Below, piece by piece: positions 36,501-49,955 of a stretch of DNA of 64,000 nucleotides. The stretch is from positions 18,906,699 to 18,970,698 of the forward strand of contig NC_053407.1 of assembly GCF_016859285.1 (NCBI RefSeq), written 5' to 3'. The notes under the pieces are model-generated. The model saw nothing but the letters and a program-made list of their open reading frames with translations, was not told the DNA's origin and searched no databases. Both the position numbers and the translations under genes were made by a program. Position 1 is the first letter of the stretch. The number at the start of each line of letters is the position of its first letter. Source of the stretch: Xiphias gladius. Taxonomy: Eukaryota > Chordata > Actinopteri > Istiophoriformes > Xiphiidae.

Positions 36501-38942
36501 AAAATGTACTTCTCTCAAGAAACAATTTTTCAAAATTTTAACCTTGAATTCCTTTTGTTTAAGAGAGGAGAATATAGATATACAAGTATCTACAATAGAA
36601 CATATGTAAGACATTGTATTTACAAAGTCTTACAAAAGCTGCAAAGGATCAAACTAAAATAAAAACCACTCAACATCTTAATGTTGTCATATGGAGCTGC
36701 CGGGACACCACACTGTTGTTTACTGTAACTGAGGATATTTTCCCAAAACAATTCCAGTTTTTTCTTTTCGACAGTGGCGTACTATAAAGAAAATACATTA
36801 TGGCTGCAACTAACAATTACCTACATTATTGATTAATCTGTCGATTAAGTTCTTGATTAATCAATTAATCCTTTAGTCTATAAAATGTCAGAAAATGGTT
36901 ATTAAAAAAATTCCCATCACAATTTCCCAAAGTCTTAGGGGACATCTTCAAAGGTCTTGTTTAGTCTGACCAACAGTCCAGAATTTGACTATCATAAAAG
37001 AATATAGTGATGGAAGAAGAGAAATTTGGCATTTAATTGATTAATTGGTTATCAAAATAGATGCCAATCCGAAGTTAGGTCCATAAGCTGTTCGACAGTG
37101 ACACAATTTTCATAAGTTTGCCTCTGTACAGCACCACAGTGGATTTGAAATTAAGCTATTAAGATGTGATTGAAGTGTAGACCTTCAGCTTTAATTTATG
37201 GACATCCCCAAATGCTGAGTTTCCTCCCTTGAGATGCTTTACCAGGCCTTTACTGCAGCTGCCTTCAGTTGCTGCTTGTTTGTGGGTCTTTCTGCCCTCA
37301 GTTTAGTCTTCAGTAAGAGAAAAGCATGCTCAGTTGGGTTGAGGTCAGGTGACTGACTTTGCCATTGAAGAATATTCTTTCGCAGTATGTTTTGGGTCAT
37401 TATCCATCTGTACAGTGAAGCACCATCAGTTTTGCAGCATCTGGCTGAATCTGAGCAAATAGTATAGCCCTATACACTTCAGAATTCATCCTGCTACTAC
37501 TATCAGCAGTCACAGCATCAATAACCACCAGTGACCCAGTTCCATTGACAGCCATACATGCCCATGCCATAACACTGCCTCCTCCATGTTTGACAGATGA
37601 TGTGGTATGCTCTGGATCATGAGCCGTTCCTTTCCTTCTACATATTCTTCTCTTCACATCATTCTGGTACAAGTGAATCTTGGTTTCATCTGTCCAAAGA
37701 ATCTTGTTCCTGAACTGGGCAGGTTTTTTTTTAGATGTTTTCTGGCAAAGTCTAATCTGGCCTTTCTGTTCTTGGTTGTTACCCGTGGTTTGCACCTTGT
37801 GGTAAACCCTCTGTATTTACATTGATGAAGGCGTCTCTTGGTTGTAGATTTTGACGATACCTCTACCTCCTCTAGATTGTTCTTGACCTGAATAATTGTT
37901 GTGGCTCTAAAATGCATCGCGTATTGTTTATTCATTTATTATCTTTTCTCTATTTATTCAGTCATTAAACATTTGCCTAACATGTCCCACCAGTACAAAT
38001 AGTATGTGAAAAATTAATGCATCATGTCTGCTAAATGGCTAAAATATGATTCTTAGTAGTATATAAACCAATTTCTGTTGTTTTTAGAAAGAGATGGCCA
38101 TCCTTGTGCCAATTTTTGAAGATATACATGTAGGTGTTACACTTCTCTTCACAGTCTAGAGGCTAACAGGATAATTAACAGCCTTGATGACCTTAGTCAC
38201 CAAAAGAGTGATCTTACCCTTTAAAAAGTTTGTCAGCACCCAGCTGCATCAGTATATTTACAAAGCTGACTGCAGCGGCGTTCTGGGACCAGTCCTCCTG
38301 GTCCGTATCCTCCTCTGCTTCCTCATGACTCTGCTCAGTTGCGTCCTCCAGTCCCAGCAATTCACCTGCACCACAGACGCAGCAAAGCACAGAGGAATGA
38401 ATCAGTTTAAACTGTGCAAGAGATGTTTTTGAATGAACATTAGTTTTCCCCATTAATGTCATATTGAATCGTGCACTCAAAATCACTCAAAACACTATAC
38501 TCACCAAGTCCTGTGTTGAACTCAACGGGAGTAAGGAATCCATTGCTCTCTCGGTCCAGACTTTCAAACACTGCCTCCAGCTGTTCAGGGGACAAGGGCA
38601 ACTCCCCTTGTAGCCTCTGACCAGAAGAAGATGGAAAGTTCAAGTCTCTACAATCAGCCTAAAAGTTGCTGTTCCACCACGCTGGACGCTCACCTGCATA
38701 TCCCGCTTTGTGATGAACCCTTTCCCCTTCTTGTCACACAGCACAAACAGCTCCTTGGCCTTACCCATGGTCTCTGCCTGCGGGCTTCCTGGCACTGCCT
38801 CTCTGGGTGAAGCCAGTGGGCTACGTCCCCGGCCCGGCCTAGGGCTCCCAGGTAGCAGGCCCCGGAGTCTGGGGCTCACTGGTAAGGCCTCACCACTGCC
38901 TTGACCCACCAGCACTTCGCCATCATTCAGCCACTCAGACAT
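30543..38942 (-). CDS. cracr2b: Cracr2b (Efcab4a): EF-hand, coiled coil and Rab GTPase
   Basis: CRACR2 proteins regulate Orai/STIM calcium entry. Seventeen coding exons: 38942-38694, 38616-38505, 38365-38218, 36308-36162, 36036-35946, 35839-35759, 35673-35486, 34305-34234, 33997-33943, 32940-32861, 32759-32639, 32400-32274, 32178-32097, 31887-31773, 31475-31368, 31236-31160 and 30627-30543. All phases join, giving 645 residues. Order: a Ser/Pro/Gly-rich start; two EF-hands ([13 protein letters not shown], then the more canonical [12 protein letters not shown]); a long coiled coil with the family block [20 protein letters not shown]; a linker; and a complete Rab domain from about residue 449. 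The Rab domain has P-loop [17 protein letters not shown] near 511, GNKLDL near 569 and CSAKTG near 601, and ends GCCT, a likely geranylgeranylation motif. Identity as the B paralogue rests on its cd151/gatd1/chid1 neighbours. The human B form is shorter and, as I recall, lacks the Rab. A non-coding first exon probably ends at 40873. Confidence 0.93.
35055..35300 (+). mobile_element. tRNA-derived SINE fragment
   Basis: A tRNA-like head with box B (GAGTTCGAACCCC at about 35099) is followed by the blocks GTGTGGAGTTTCCTCCAGGT, AATCTAAATTGCCCGTAGGT and ACTGGCGACCTGTCCAGGAT. These I know from a very widespread fish SINE family. The copy is shortened internally. It lies in a cracr2b intron. Confidence 0.7.
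36801..37070. mobile_element. Family A repeat copy
   Basis: It starts GGCTGCAACTAACAATTACC and contains GATTAATCAATTAATCC and TATAAAATGTCAGAAAATGG, the family A core. It abuts the Tc1-like remnant on its right, inside the large cracr2b intron. Confidence 0.6.
37075..37940 (-). mobile_element. Tc1/mariner-like transposon remnant
   Basis: Minus-strand translation gives Tc1-family transposase pieces: a helix-turn-helix part with [16 protein letters not shown] and [12 protein letters not shown], then [19 protein letters not shown] (first catalytic Asp) and [15 protein letters not shown]. The C-terminal third survives only as degenerate sequence at 37200-37400. The left terminus resembles the usual Tc1 end (CACAATTTTCATAAG, AGCTTATGGACCTAAC in reverse). 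The matching right terminus is missing, so the copy is truncated. It also has frame changes and is inactive. Confidence 0.8.
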
Positions 38943-38975
38943 TACTGTACAGATATGGGGGGGGGGTGTACGTGT

Positions 38976-39332
38976 CTATCAATTAGTCAATTGACAGCAA
39001 AATAATCAGCTACTACATTGATAATTGATTAATTGTTTGTCCTTTTTCAAGAAATAGTGAAAAAAAATTTCAATTATGCTCAGATTCCAGCTTCTTGAAT
39101 GAGAAGGTTTCCTGCTTTTCGTTGTCATGTATCATTGTAAGCTGAATAACTTTGGTTCTGTACTTTCAGAACAAGATATTTAAAGACCTCACCCTGGACT
39201 CTAGCAGGTTGTGATGGGCATTTTTTTCATTATTTTTGGACATTTCATAGATTAAAAAAATTATTTGTTCAATTTAAAAAAAATAACCATCAATGTATTC
39301 GATAACAAAAATAACTGTTAGTTACAGCCCTA
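38976..39332. mobile_element. Family A repeat copy
   Basis: The right end reads TAACTGTTAGTTACAGCCC. The left part has TTGATAATTGATTAATTG. It is non-coding and lies in the cracr2b 5' intron. Confidence 0.6.
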
Positions 39333-41555
39333 ATGAGAACTGTCACAGTATTTCACTAGCATTACAATGATTTATCACTGGAATCTGCCTGTCTGAAGCA
39401 CAACTGAGAGACACTTACTATGATTTTCCTGATAAACTAGAATTCATTTAATGACATTTTGGGTCTTCTCTCTTAGTGCTGCAAGATACTGTGAGTAGCT
39501 GGCTGGTCCTCCCTTGTCAAACATGAGGTGAAGAACAAACTAAGCTGAGGCTGTACACATTGTGGTCAGGTGCTGGCCATGTCTACACTCAATGAGGGTT
39601 TATGCTTGAGAAATCCAGTTTGATGGAAATTATCTGACACATTTCTATCCAGAATGTCGATATCCCAAAGTGAGGTATGACACAAACGCTTGGCTTCAGA
39701 CAGCACGGCCAGGTGTCTTCACTGTTTATTTAGATGAGGAAAACTTTAATGAATGCTTCGTTGCCTGTAGTGTGCATGACTGTGCACCAGGATGTGTAGA
39801 AGGTAAAAAACAGGATGGTGTCATGTGAGAAGCGTTACCGTGTACTTGATGGGGAGGGTGGATAGCTTCGGGAGAAGAGATGCAAATAAAATATTTGCAG
39901 TAGTTTGCATCGTCAGAATTACCACAATTGCACACTAATTTGATATATTATTATATTATTATTTAAAATATGCCTCAGTATCTCCATTACAGTCATATAA
40001 CAGATTTATGACTAATACAAGCGTCACACATCATCAGTCTTCAGGTTGGATGGCATTTCTATTACACAGGAAGAACATAGCATAAATCATAAATAGTTTC
40101 ATTTTAAACAGAATTAGAAATGTTGAAAAACCGATGCAGAACAAAACATATCTCTGGAGCTCATCAGGCTAAAGAGCAAACTGAAGTCAGGCTATCTATG
40201 AAGGCATAAAACTAAAAGAGGTATGTACTGATAATGGCTGGCAAAGCATCTTGCAGATGATCGATGAAGCCTTCAAAACTTCCTTTTTTTTTCCCAGATA
40301 GGAGACTCGTGTAAACATATGCTAAGGGTTTTTCAATGTGGGCCAGCAGCCACGCCAAAGGTCAGACAAGCTTAAACACACCTAACATACTATTTAGCAA
40401 GGTAGGCGTGCGGTGCAAATGTGGAGTTGCTATCACTTTCAGGAAAAGTGGCTCCTAATTATTACAGAGTTTACAACTTGTCGTAGGCTACTGAACCCCC
40501 TCCGCCCTACACCCTCTGTGATAAACGTCCACATTAGACCACACCAGGTCTGACTGTGTGGGTTAAGTTAAGACATATGTTGCTTTAAAACGCCGTGACA
40601 GCTTTTCGGGAATAAAACGCCGAGTCGAACGGACAGTCCGGTTGTGAAAGGCTGAGTAGCGCGTGCGACTGTGCCAATGGTTTCACTCAAACAGAAAGAA
40701 GCAACGTGCATTTCTTTTTATTAAAGGAGAAAAGAGCCCCAGACAGCAGCCCGTCTGTTGCTAGTCTACCACAGCGGCGAGAAGGTGAACACCAACGCTG
40801 TCTTCGTGGGTCTAGATGACTGACATTGCTGTATTTTATGTCAGCGAGGTCGTAGAAACTTCGATTACTCACCCGCCGTTGTACTTGACGCAGGTGTCCA
40901 CGACCGTAGATCGCCCCACAGTAACTCGGACAAGAACTGACTTCAGCCGCTAGGTGGCAGTGAGGACCGTGTGTCTCTGACCTTTACCGTAGTGTTTAGT
41001 ATAGCCCGCGAAGTGAAGGCACACACGTTTCCCCCTTAATAAAAAACCAAAACAAACAAACAAACAAAAAACAATGTTGTTGTGTCCCTGTTGACCCACA
41101 CTATATATGGAAGTTTCATTGTTGCCCCACACACCCAGAAACCAAGCAGTACTCAGTGAATGAAAAAAAAAATGAAGTGGAAACTTTTCCCAGTTTTTTA
41201 TTCATCCATCCATCCAGCCTTTCATTCATTCTTTCATTCATTCGTTCATTCATTCATTCAGCCTTTATTTATACAGGGTGCTCCAGTGAAAGCAGTTTCA
41301 CTCTCTATTGCATGGATGCCCTGCGTTGAGCCTAACACGGGGCGTTAACTGTAGACCCTAAACTTGTACTAAACCACAAATAAGGGACAAAGCATGGTAA
41401 AAGGATAAGAGCTAGGGCTGAACCAGCGATACATGCATTTGAGCAGAAAAAAGGATAAAGTTAACCTGAGGATCTACGCTTCACTCAGATGTGTCTATGC
41501 CGTCTATGATAGTAAACTCATCATAACTGTGTTTTGTCATTTTGAAAGCTAGACA

Positions 41556-41644
<89 letters not shown>
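41556..41644. repeat. (CA)n microsatellite
   Basis: An uninterrupted dinucleotide run of about 44 CA units. Antisense it makes a spurious Val-Cys reading frame. Confidence 0.98.
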
Positions 41645-41646
<2 letters not shown>

Positions 41647-41705
41647 CAAAAGACTGAATATGTTCACTTGGGCTTCAGGGAGTAATGATGAGCATGTCTT
41701 ACTAG

Positions 41706-41802
41706 TTTCTGACATTGTGTATACTGAACAATCAATCAATAATTAAAGAAAATAATCTCCCAGACCAATTGATAATGAAAATAATTGTTGGTTGCAGCCT
41801 TA
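41706..41802. mobile_element. Family A repeat fragment
   Basis: The right terminus is preserved (TTGATAATGAAAATAATTGT, TGGTTGCAGCC) immediately downstream of the CA microsatellite. Confidence 0.5.
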
Positions 41803-43524
41803 AGAGTCTCCTAGTATGGAATTACATTGTTAATCACTTGACACACAACAAAAATGAAAGCAATTTGATAAAAAGACAGTCAATCATCACAAGTGAGAAC
41901 CACATAAACTACAACAATCTAGGTCTTAAATGTAAATTTTGACCAAGAGCCTCTAAACAAGACTGTGGCCACACAAGGATGGAAGATCAATCATTGTTGA
42001 TACTGTATTTCAATGGAGCAAAATTTCTGACAAATATGTGATTAATTTAATTATGTAAATTATATGAAGTGAACCAGGGGTCTGGAGCCCCTGGGCTATT
42101 GTCCGCTTAATTCGGGCTTGACCCCCCCCAATTATAATAATTCATTATAATAATCATTCTTTTCATTTTCACACAGCACCTACTTTCGGTAACATTTATA
42201 AAATAACGCTCAACCAATAAATCCACAATATATACCTTAAATTCTGTACTTTTTTGGGGAATATCTTGAGAACCTATAAATTGGGTATTACGGTAAGAGG
42301 TAGCGTTACCATGGAATTTACGGAAACACATACGTTACCGCCCGATGGTAACAGTGGATGCGCAAAGTGGGTAACGTTATTTCTCGCTAAAAGTAGGAAT
42401 ATGAGCAATTTACTGGTTCCTTCGTGTCTCTAGGTGACTTATTTTCATTCTTCACACGTGTTTTGGTAAGTAAGTGTCTGTTAAACGGGATTTGCGAAGC
42501 CTGCTGATATAACAGTAAGCAGTCAAACAATGTTTTGGTGGTTAGCGTTAACGTAGAAAACGTGTCTGGAGGGAGCTCCTCGAAGTTGAAATCTGTGCTG
42601 TGCCAACTAGCGTGCTGTTGAGGAAATAAATCAGTGGTAACTCTATTATCCGTCTCCAAGATTATCTGCAGCCAGGGCTAAATAACGATAGGGTACCGTC
42701 ATAGCAAGATTAGATGGGTAAAAAGGAAAGAAAGGGAGTGTAACACCGCCACAACAACAAAACGAGGGTTGGTGGTGTCCGCGTAGGTAAAATTAATCTG
42801 TAATCCCAGCCTTGACCTCTCCACGGCTGCCTGTGTAACAGCCTGAGCATGCTGACCTTACATAGTTACGTTTACCGCTACCTTAGCTGTCTGAGACAAA
42901 CGACTCCTTACATCAACCCCTCAAACGCACACCGGAGATAGCTAGCTTCACAGTAAAGATGGAAAATAACGATGCTGCTCTGAATACGCAACAGAGGTAT
43001 AGCAATTATTTATTTATTTTCTATCAAATAATACAACCAAGGTCTTTGTTGTTTCACAGCTTTTCTGTCTCTCTCTCGCAGGTAACAATGCAGCCGATAA
43101 GGAGACTTTCAGCAGCAAAGACGTTAAAATACAGCATTTGAGAAGGTCGGACACATTTGATCATCACATTATATCTCGGACGGCCTGCAGTCATCACAGA
43201 GGTACTTTTCCCCCGAGGACAACAAACGGCATGTTTCTTAACAGAGAAACTATCCGGAGTAAAAAACACGTAAAGTAACACAGCATTTATGGAAAAAGCC
43301 ACCGCTTTCTGAGCATGTGAATGGACAAGTTGTGACTCAGTGGCGTCTGTCTGCTTCTAGACCTCTGCAGTGTCTTTGCTCTTTAGCATGTAGGGGTGAC
43401 TGCCGACCCAATTAACTTGTCACCATCAAGTACCTGCGTTGGGGATCTGTAAAGAAAAACATCCAGAAGAAAGGACAAGAGTAGACCGCGAAGCTTGGTG
43501 GTTTGCGGGATCAGGCTCCTGAAG

Positions 43525-45273
43525 ATGCTTCAGACTAGTAACTACTCCTTGGTCCTGCTGATCCAGCTGTCACTGTTGGCCTATGACCTCTTTGTGAACT
43601 CCTTCAGTGAACTTTTGAGGGGAGCGCCCGTCATCCAACTAGTGCTTTTCATGTAAGTCACTGAACTACATGCTGAAAAGATCAGTTGATTTATCAGTCA
43701 GTCATTGGTCCATCAACTGGAGGTAAATTGATTCCAGCATATTTATTTTCTCTTAAATAAAAGTTATTCATGTCATTATCAAGTAAAAATACCAAGCACT
43801 GTCTGGTTACACCTCAGAGGTAGTAGTATTTTCAATTACAACTTTTTTCTTATTAATAATTTTTAAAAGAAATGGCCAACTGATGGATTACAAATCAATA
43901 ATGAAATTATAGTTAGTTGTAGCTTCTAACCTTCAATTTATTTAATTTTGGGCTAAAACTAAATGTTTAAGGCCGGAAATAGCAGTAATTGATGATTAAT
44001 GAAGAAATTGCCAATTTAAGAGATACAGAGATTTACATTTTTCAGATGCTTAGGTGCAGTTACTTATAGAAACTCTTTGCACTTTATGTTTTTTAGAGGT
44101 TACAAGAACAACCATGTATTTTTTTTTTTGTGTTGTCATCTTTGAGGATTTATATTTCTGAAAAATACTAAGGCAGCACCTCTTTGTGACAGAATTTTAT
44201 TCAGCGGCTAGTCTTCATTCAGTAGCCACATCATTAGGCAAAAGTTGAAAACTTGTACAGGCGACATGCCGCTTCATTTGAGATAGGACGTCTTATCCTT
44301 TATATTAAGCAAATGGTTTTGGCTTCAAAAACATTGGCCTGGTGAGCAAATGAAGCCTTGTCATAACCAGACCTCCTTAATTTCTGGAAGTAGTCAGTAC
44401 TCATACAGGGTCTATATTCATTAACTCTGTCACTTTTGTTGAAAAAAAAAAACACCCTTGCATAGTATCTTTCTCTCGGACATGGTCACGTATATTTTGT
44501 TGACACTTCGTTGACACTTTGCTGTATGGATAAGTCATTTAAGGTACACACTGCTCACTCCCTCAGAAACCAGTATTAAAAATAAACCAGTACATGTGTC
44601 TACAGAATCCAGGACATTGCCATCCTGTTCAACGTGATCATCATCCTGCTGATGATGTTCAACACCTACGTGTTCCAGGTTGGCCTGGTGTCTCTGCTGC
44701 TGGAGAGATTCAGGGCTCTGCTGATATTCTCCGCCCTTTACCTGACACTCAGCATCTGCTTCCACTGCTGGGTGTTGGTACGCTCCGTCACACCATCACT
44801 GACAGCTGCATATCAACCCTGCGCTAAGACTAACTTAAAACCGTAACATTTTAACATGTTTCTAAGTGAAAATATTGATGAAAATGATGCTATCCATGTA
44901 CAAAAGTTCTACTGTCTTTTATCGGAGTAACTCTGCACAATGTTGATCGATATGAATTGTACCTGATAAGAATTCCCTTTTTTTTTTTTTTTTTAGAACC
45001 TTAGATGGCTTGATTCAAACCGTTTTGTTTGGACAGATGGTCTTCAAGCTCTTTTTGTTTTCCAGAGAACAGGTAATTGGTGGATTAATTCAGTGGTACA
45101 TTTTCCATTACAGATAAGTCTCTGTGGTCATTGAGTTACTGTTCTTCTCTCTGTTAACAGCGGCAGTGTTGTATTACTACTTATACAAACGCACTGCCGA
45201 GCACATGGGAGATCCGAGGCTGTATGAGGACTCTCTGTGGCTTCGTGACGCCTTCGCCAGAGCTCGTCAGTGA
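43525..45273 (+). CDS. tmem138: Transmembrane protein 138
   Basis: Tmem138 is a four-pass membrane protein of the ciliary base and vesicles needed for cilium assembly; human mutations cause Joubert syndrome. Four coding exons: 43525-43652, 44606-44777, 44997-45072 and 45161-45273. They give 162 residues, exactly the human length. It begins [20 protein letters not shown] and continues with [33 protein letters not shown], the NLRW motif at the exon 2/3 junction, [15 protein letters not shown] and [15 protein letters not shown]. Four hydrophobic segments are plain. The start is fixed by homology, and the 5' UTR is split or long (upstream of 43525). Intron 1 contains a degenerate family A repeat. 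Confidence 0.96.
43678..43930. mobile_element. Degenerate family A repeat in tmem138 intron 1
   Basis: It starts AGTTGATTTATCAGTCAGTC and ends ATTATAGTTAGTTGTAGCTT, a decayed form of the family terminus. It is recognisable only by comparison with the other copies. Confidence 0.4.
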
Positions 45274-45805
45274 TGAAGGGACAGTTTTGAGAGAGAATTC
45301 AAAAAAACTGATGTAACTCACTAGCAGGTAAAGAGGATGAAGTCTACAATCTACCATCAACCACAGTGTGTGTTTATTGGCTCTTCATAGCCGAGTGGGC
45401 AGTCAGTTAAATGGTTTACAGTGGCAGGTAAGCCAGCCATGGCATGTGTAGTATTGTATTAATCAGGATTGAGTCTGTTAATCTATGTGGCCTTTGTAAA
45501 TCAATTTGAGTTGTAGACAGAATGCAACAGATTGAAAGACTGTCAAAAGTTTAGGAAAGCTCTGTTCAGGTATTGCCTCCCATGGCATGTTTGATTTTAT
45601 CTTTTTAATGTATAATAATTTGTAGAACCTTATGTAGTAATAGTTTTGTTGGAAAAGTAATGGTTATTCCCCCGCAAAAGAAGAAACGGGTTGGGGTTTT
45701 TTTTGCCTTATGTAAGGTTAGTATGCGCTGTTTACATGATTAATATTTTAAAAAAAAACAATTTTCACGTGAATCCCGCTGTCTTTGAATAATGTTCCTG
45801 CTGTT

Positions 45806-45814
45806 TTTATTAAA
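45806..45814. terminator. Overlapping poly(A) hexamers on both strands
   Basis: TTTATTAAA reads ATTAAA on the plus strand (45809-45814, candidate for tmem138) and AATAAA on the minus strand (45806-45811, candidate for tmem258). The two genes converge here. Use of either hexamer is inferred. Confidence 0.45.
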
Positions 45815-46393
45815 TAATCCTTCTCTAATCCCAGTGTAATCCTTCATCACTGTGGTAGTCAGTATTATCCTTTAGACAAGGTGAAACAGACTGCTCTATT
45901 TTTAACACAAAGATTAATCAGGGATTGAGGTTTTAGGTGCCACTAGTGAAACACACCATAAATAGTCTTCAGTGTGTCAAAATAACCTTCTGTTCTCAAG
46001 CACCCAGCACGTTAAGTTGCAGGGCACTTCGCCATTTTATGTAACTGTTAAAATCTATAAGATAATGAGAACTATTGACTATTCCAATTATTGCAGCTAT
46101 CAAGCTAAACAAAGAAAGACAACAAACGTTGTACAAATCCCCTTTACTTGTGAAAACAAAACCAGAGTCCATATGATCCCAAAATATTGTCAGTGCAGTC
46201 CAATTAAATCCAAAATCCAGTTCCTGTTTTGTATGATGTCCTTGGTTCCACTGGAATGTGTCATATTATAAAGGCAGTCACCCAAAGCTGCAGGAAAACA
46301 AGGGGGGGGAGGGAAAGTTGCAGTTAACTACAAAGCTGTTTCATTGATTAAAAATAAAAACCTTTAGGCTTTAACAATATTTTAAATGTACCT

Positions 46394-48608
<2,215 letters not shown>

Positions 48609-48783
48609 TTTGTAACGACGCGGGGCTCTTGTCTCTACGGTCCAAGATTGAAAAAAGGCCACGTACTGACTATCGCTTCCTGGTGTCTTCCTGACGTACG
48701 GTTTACGTCGGTGAGGTGAATAATTTCTACCCTCAGTTTAGTCTGTCAGGCTTCTCTTCTGCTCAGGCTGCGTGCAAATCTCC

Positions 48784-49652
48784 ACTGGTGGCGGAAGTAC
48801 TCAGATCTTTCACTTAAGTAAAAGTACTAATACCACACTGTAAAAATATTACACGTAAAAGTCACGCATTTAAAAAAAATGCTACCTGAGTAAAAGTATG
48901 AAAGTACAACGAGGAAAAAGTACTTAAAGTATTAAAAGTAGAAGTGCTCAATGCATGATACATACATGTGTATGCAGCATTTCACTGTTGCAGCTTTTTT
49001 GGATGGAGCAAATTTTTAATCATTTTATATGCAACTAATGATCATTTTCATTTCATGAATTAATCTGCTGATTATTTATCTTGATTGATCTTGAAAATAG
49101 TGAGATATGCACAAATACCCAGAGCCCAAAGTGACACCTTCAAATGTCTTGTTTTGTCAGCCATTAGTTTTGTAATTGTGATTATTAAAATAATTACATG
49201 GAGAATGCAGCAAAAACTCACATCTGAGGAGCTGGAAACCATGAAATGTCCAGCAATTTTCCATGAAAAATGATGTAAATGATGATCAAAGTAGTTGCCA
49301 TGAATTTTTCTTTTAAAAATCAAAAATAAATAAATTAATTTTAAAAAATCATGAATCCATTAATGATCTAATGGTTTCGGGTCGACTTGTATATACTTTC
49401 CGGCAGTTTAATCTTTGATCATGTATCATGTTTTACAAGCTCTTCACATATTTTGAATGTAAAGTTTTAATTTGTAAACTTACTAAAGCAGTCAAACAGT
49501 TGTAGTGGAGTCAAAAGCATAATATCTCCCTCTGAAATGCAGGGATGTTGAAGTATAAAGTATCATGAAAAGAAAATACTCAAGTCAAGTACAAATACCT
49601 CAAATTTGTACTTAAGTGCTTGAGTAAATGTACTTAGTTACATTCTACCGCT
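48784..49652. mobile_element. Family B inverted-repeat element with nested family A-like core
   Basis: The left end is CACTGGTGGCGGAAGTACTC plus TTCACTTAAGTAAAAGTACT. The right end, TGAGTAAATGTACTTAGTTA plus CTACCGCTGC, reads as an inverted partner. The centre (about 49025-49390) resembles family A, so one element may have inserted in the other. It lies just upstream of tmem258, between that gene and the myrf 3' UTR. Confidence 0.55.
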
Positions 49653-49949
49653 GCAAATCTTGATCTCCTACACTGGCGATATTCAAACCCATAGACTTTA
49701 CAGTATGTTAATATGTAATGTAAATTCTCCCATTGCCTTGCCATAATCATTTGCTTCTTAAAGCTTGTTTGATTGGTTGGTGAACATTACAATTACCTGA
49801 CAAGCCAAATTCAGGGCAAACATTGTAATGTGCATTCTTAACTAATGTTAATAAATCTTTGGCTGCCATCTAATGGACAAAATGAACAACTGGTTTTCAG
49901 CTCACAGAGCAGTTGGGCAATCAAATACAGCACAAAATTCAATCATAAA

Positions 49950-49955
49950 TTTATT
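49950..49955 (-). terminator. myrf: myrf poly(A) signal
   Basis: A minus-strand AATAAA lies about 2.07 kb after the myrf stop, at the left edge of a long stretch without exons. It is a likely end of a long 3' UTR; earlier use is possible. Confidence 0.45.

Larger units (their letters stand above)
38943..43524. other. Divergent cracr2b/tmem138 upstream interval
   Basis: It contains the cracr2b 5' intron (about 38943-40872) with a non-coding exon ending at 40873, a CA microsatellite, two family A fragments, and the tmem138 promoter and 5' UTR. The stretch 39340-40600 holds nothing I can identify. Upstream of tmem138, 42960-43280 shows an ATG-led short frame and a separate open stretch, neither of which I can join into a gene. 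Confidence 0.45.

Noticed and set aside
41521-41739. Minus-strand 72-residue frame rich in alternating Val-Cys
   Set aside because: It is a translation of the CA microsatellite and has no other support.
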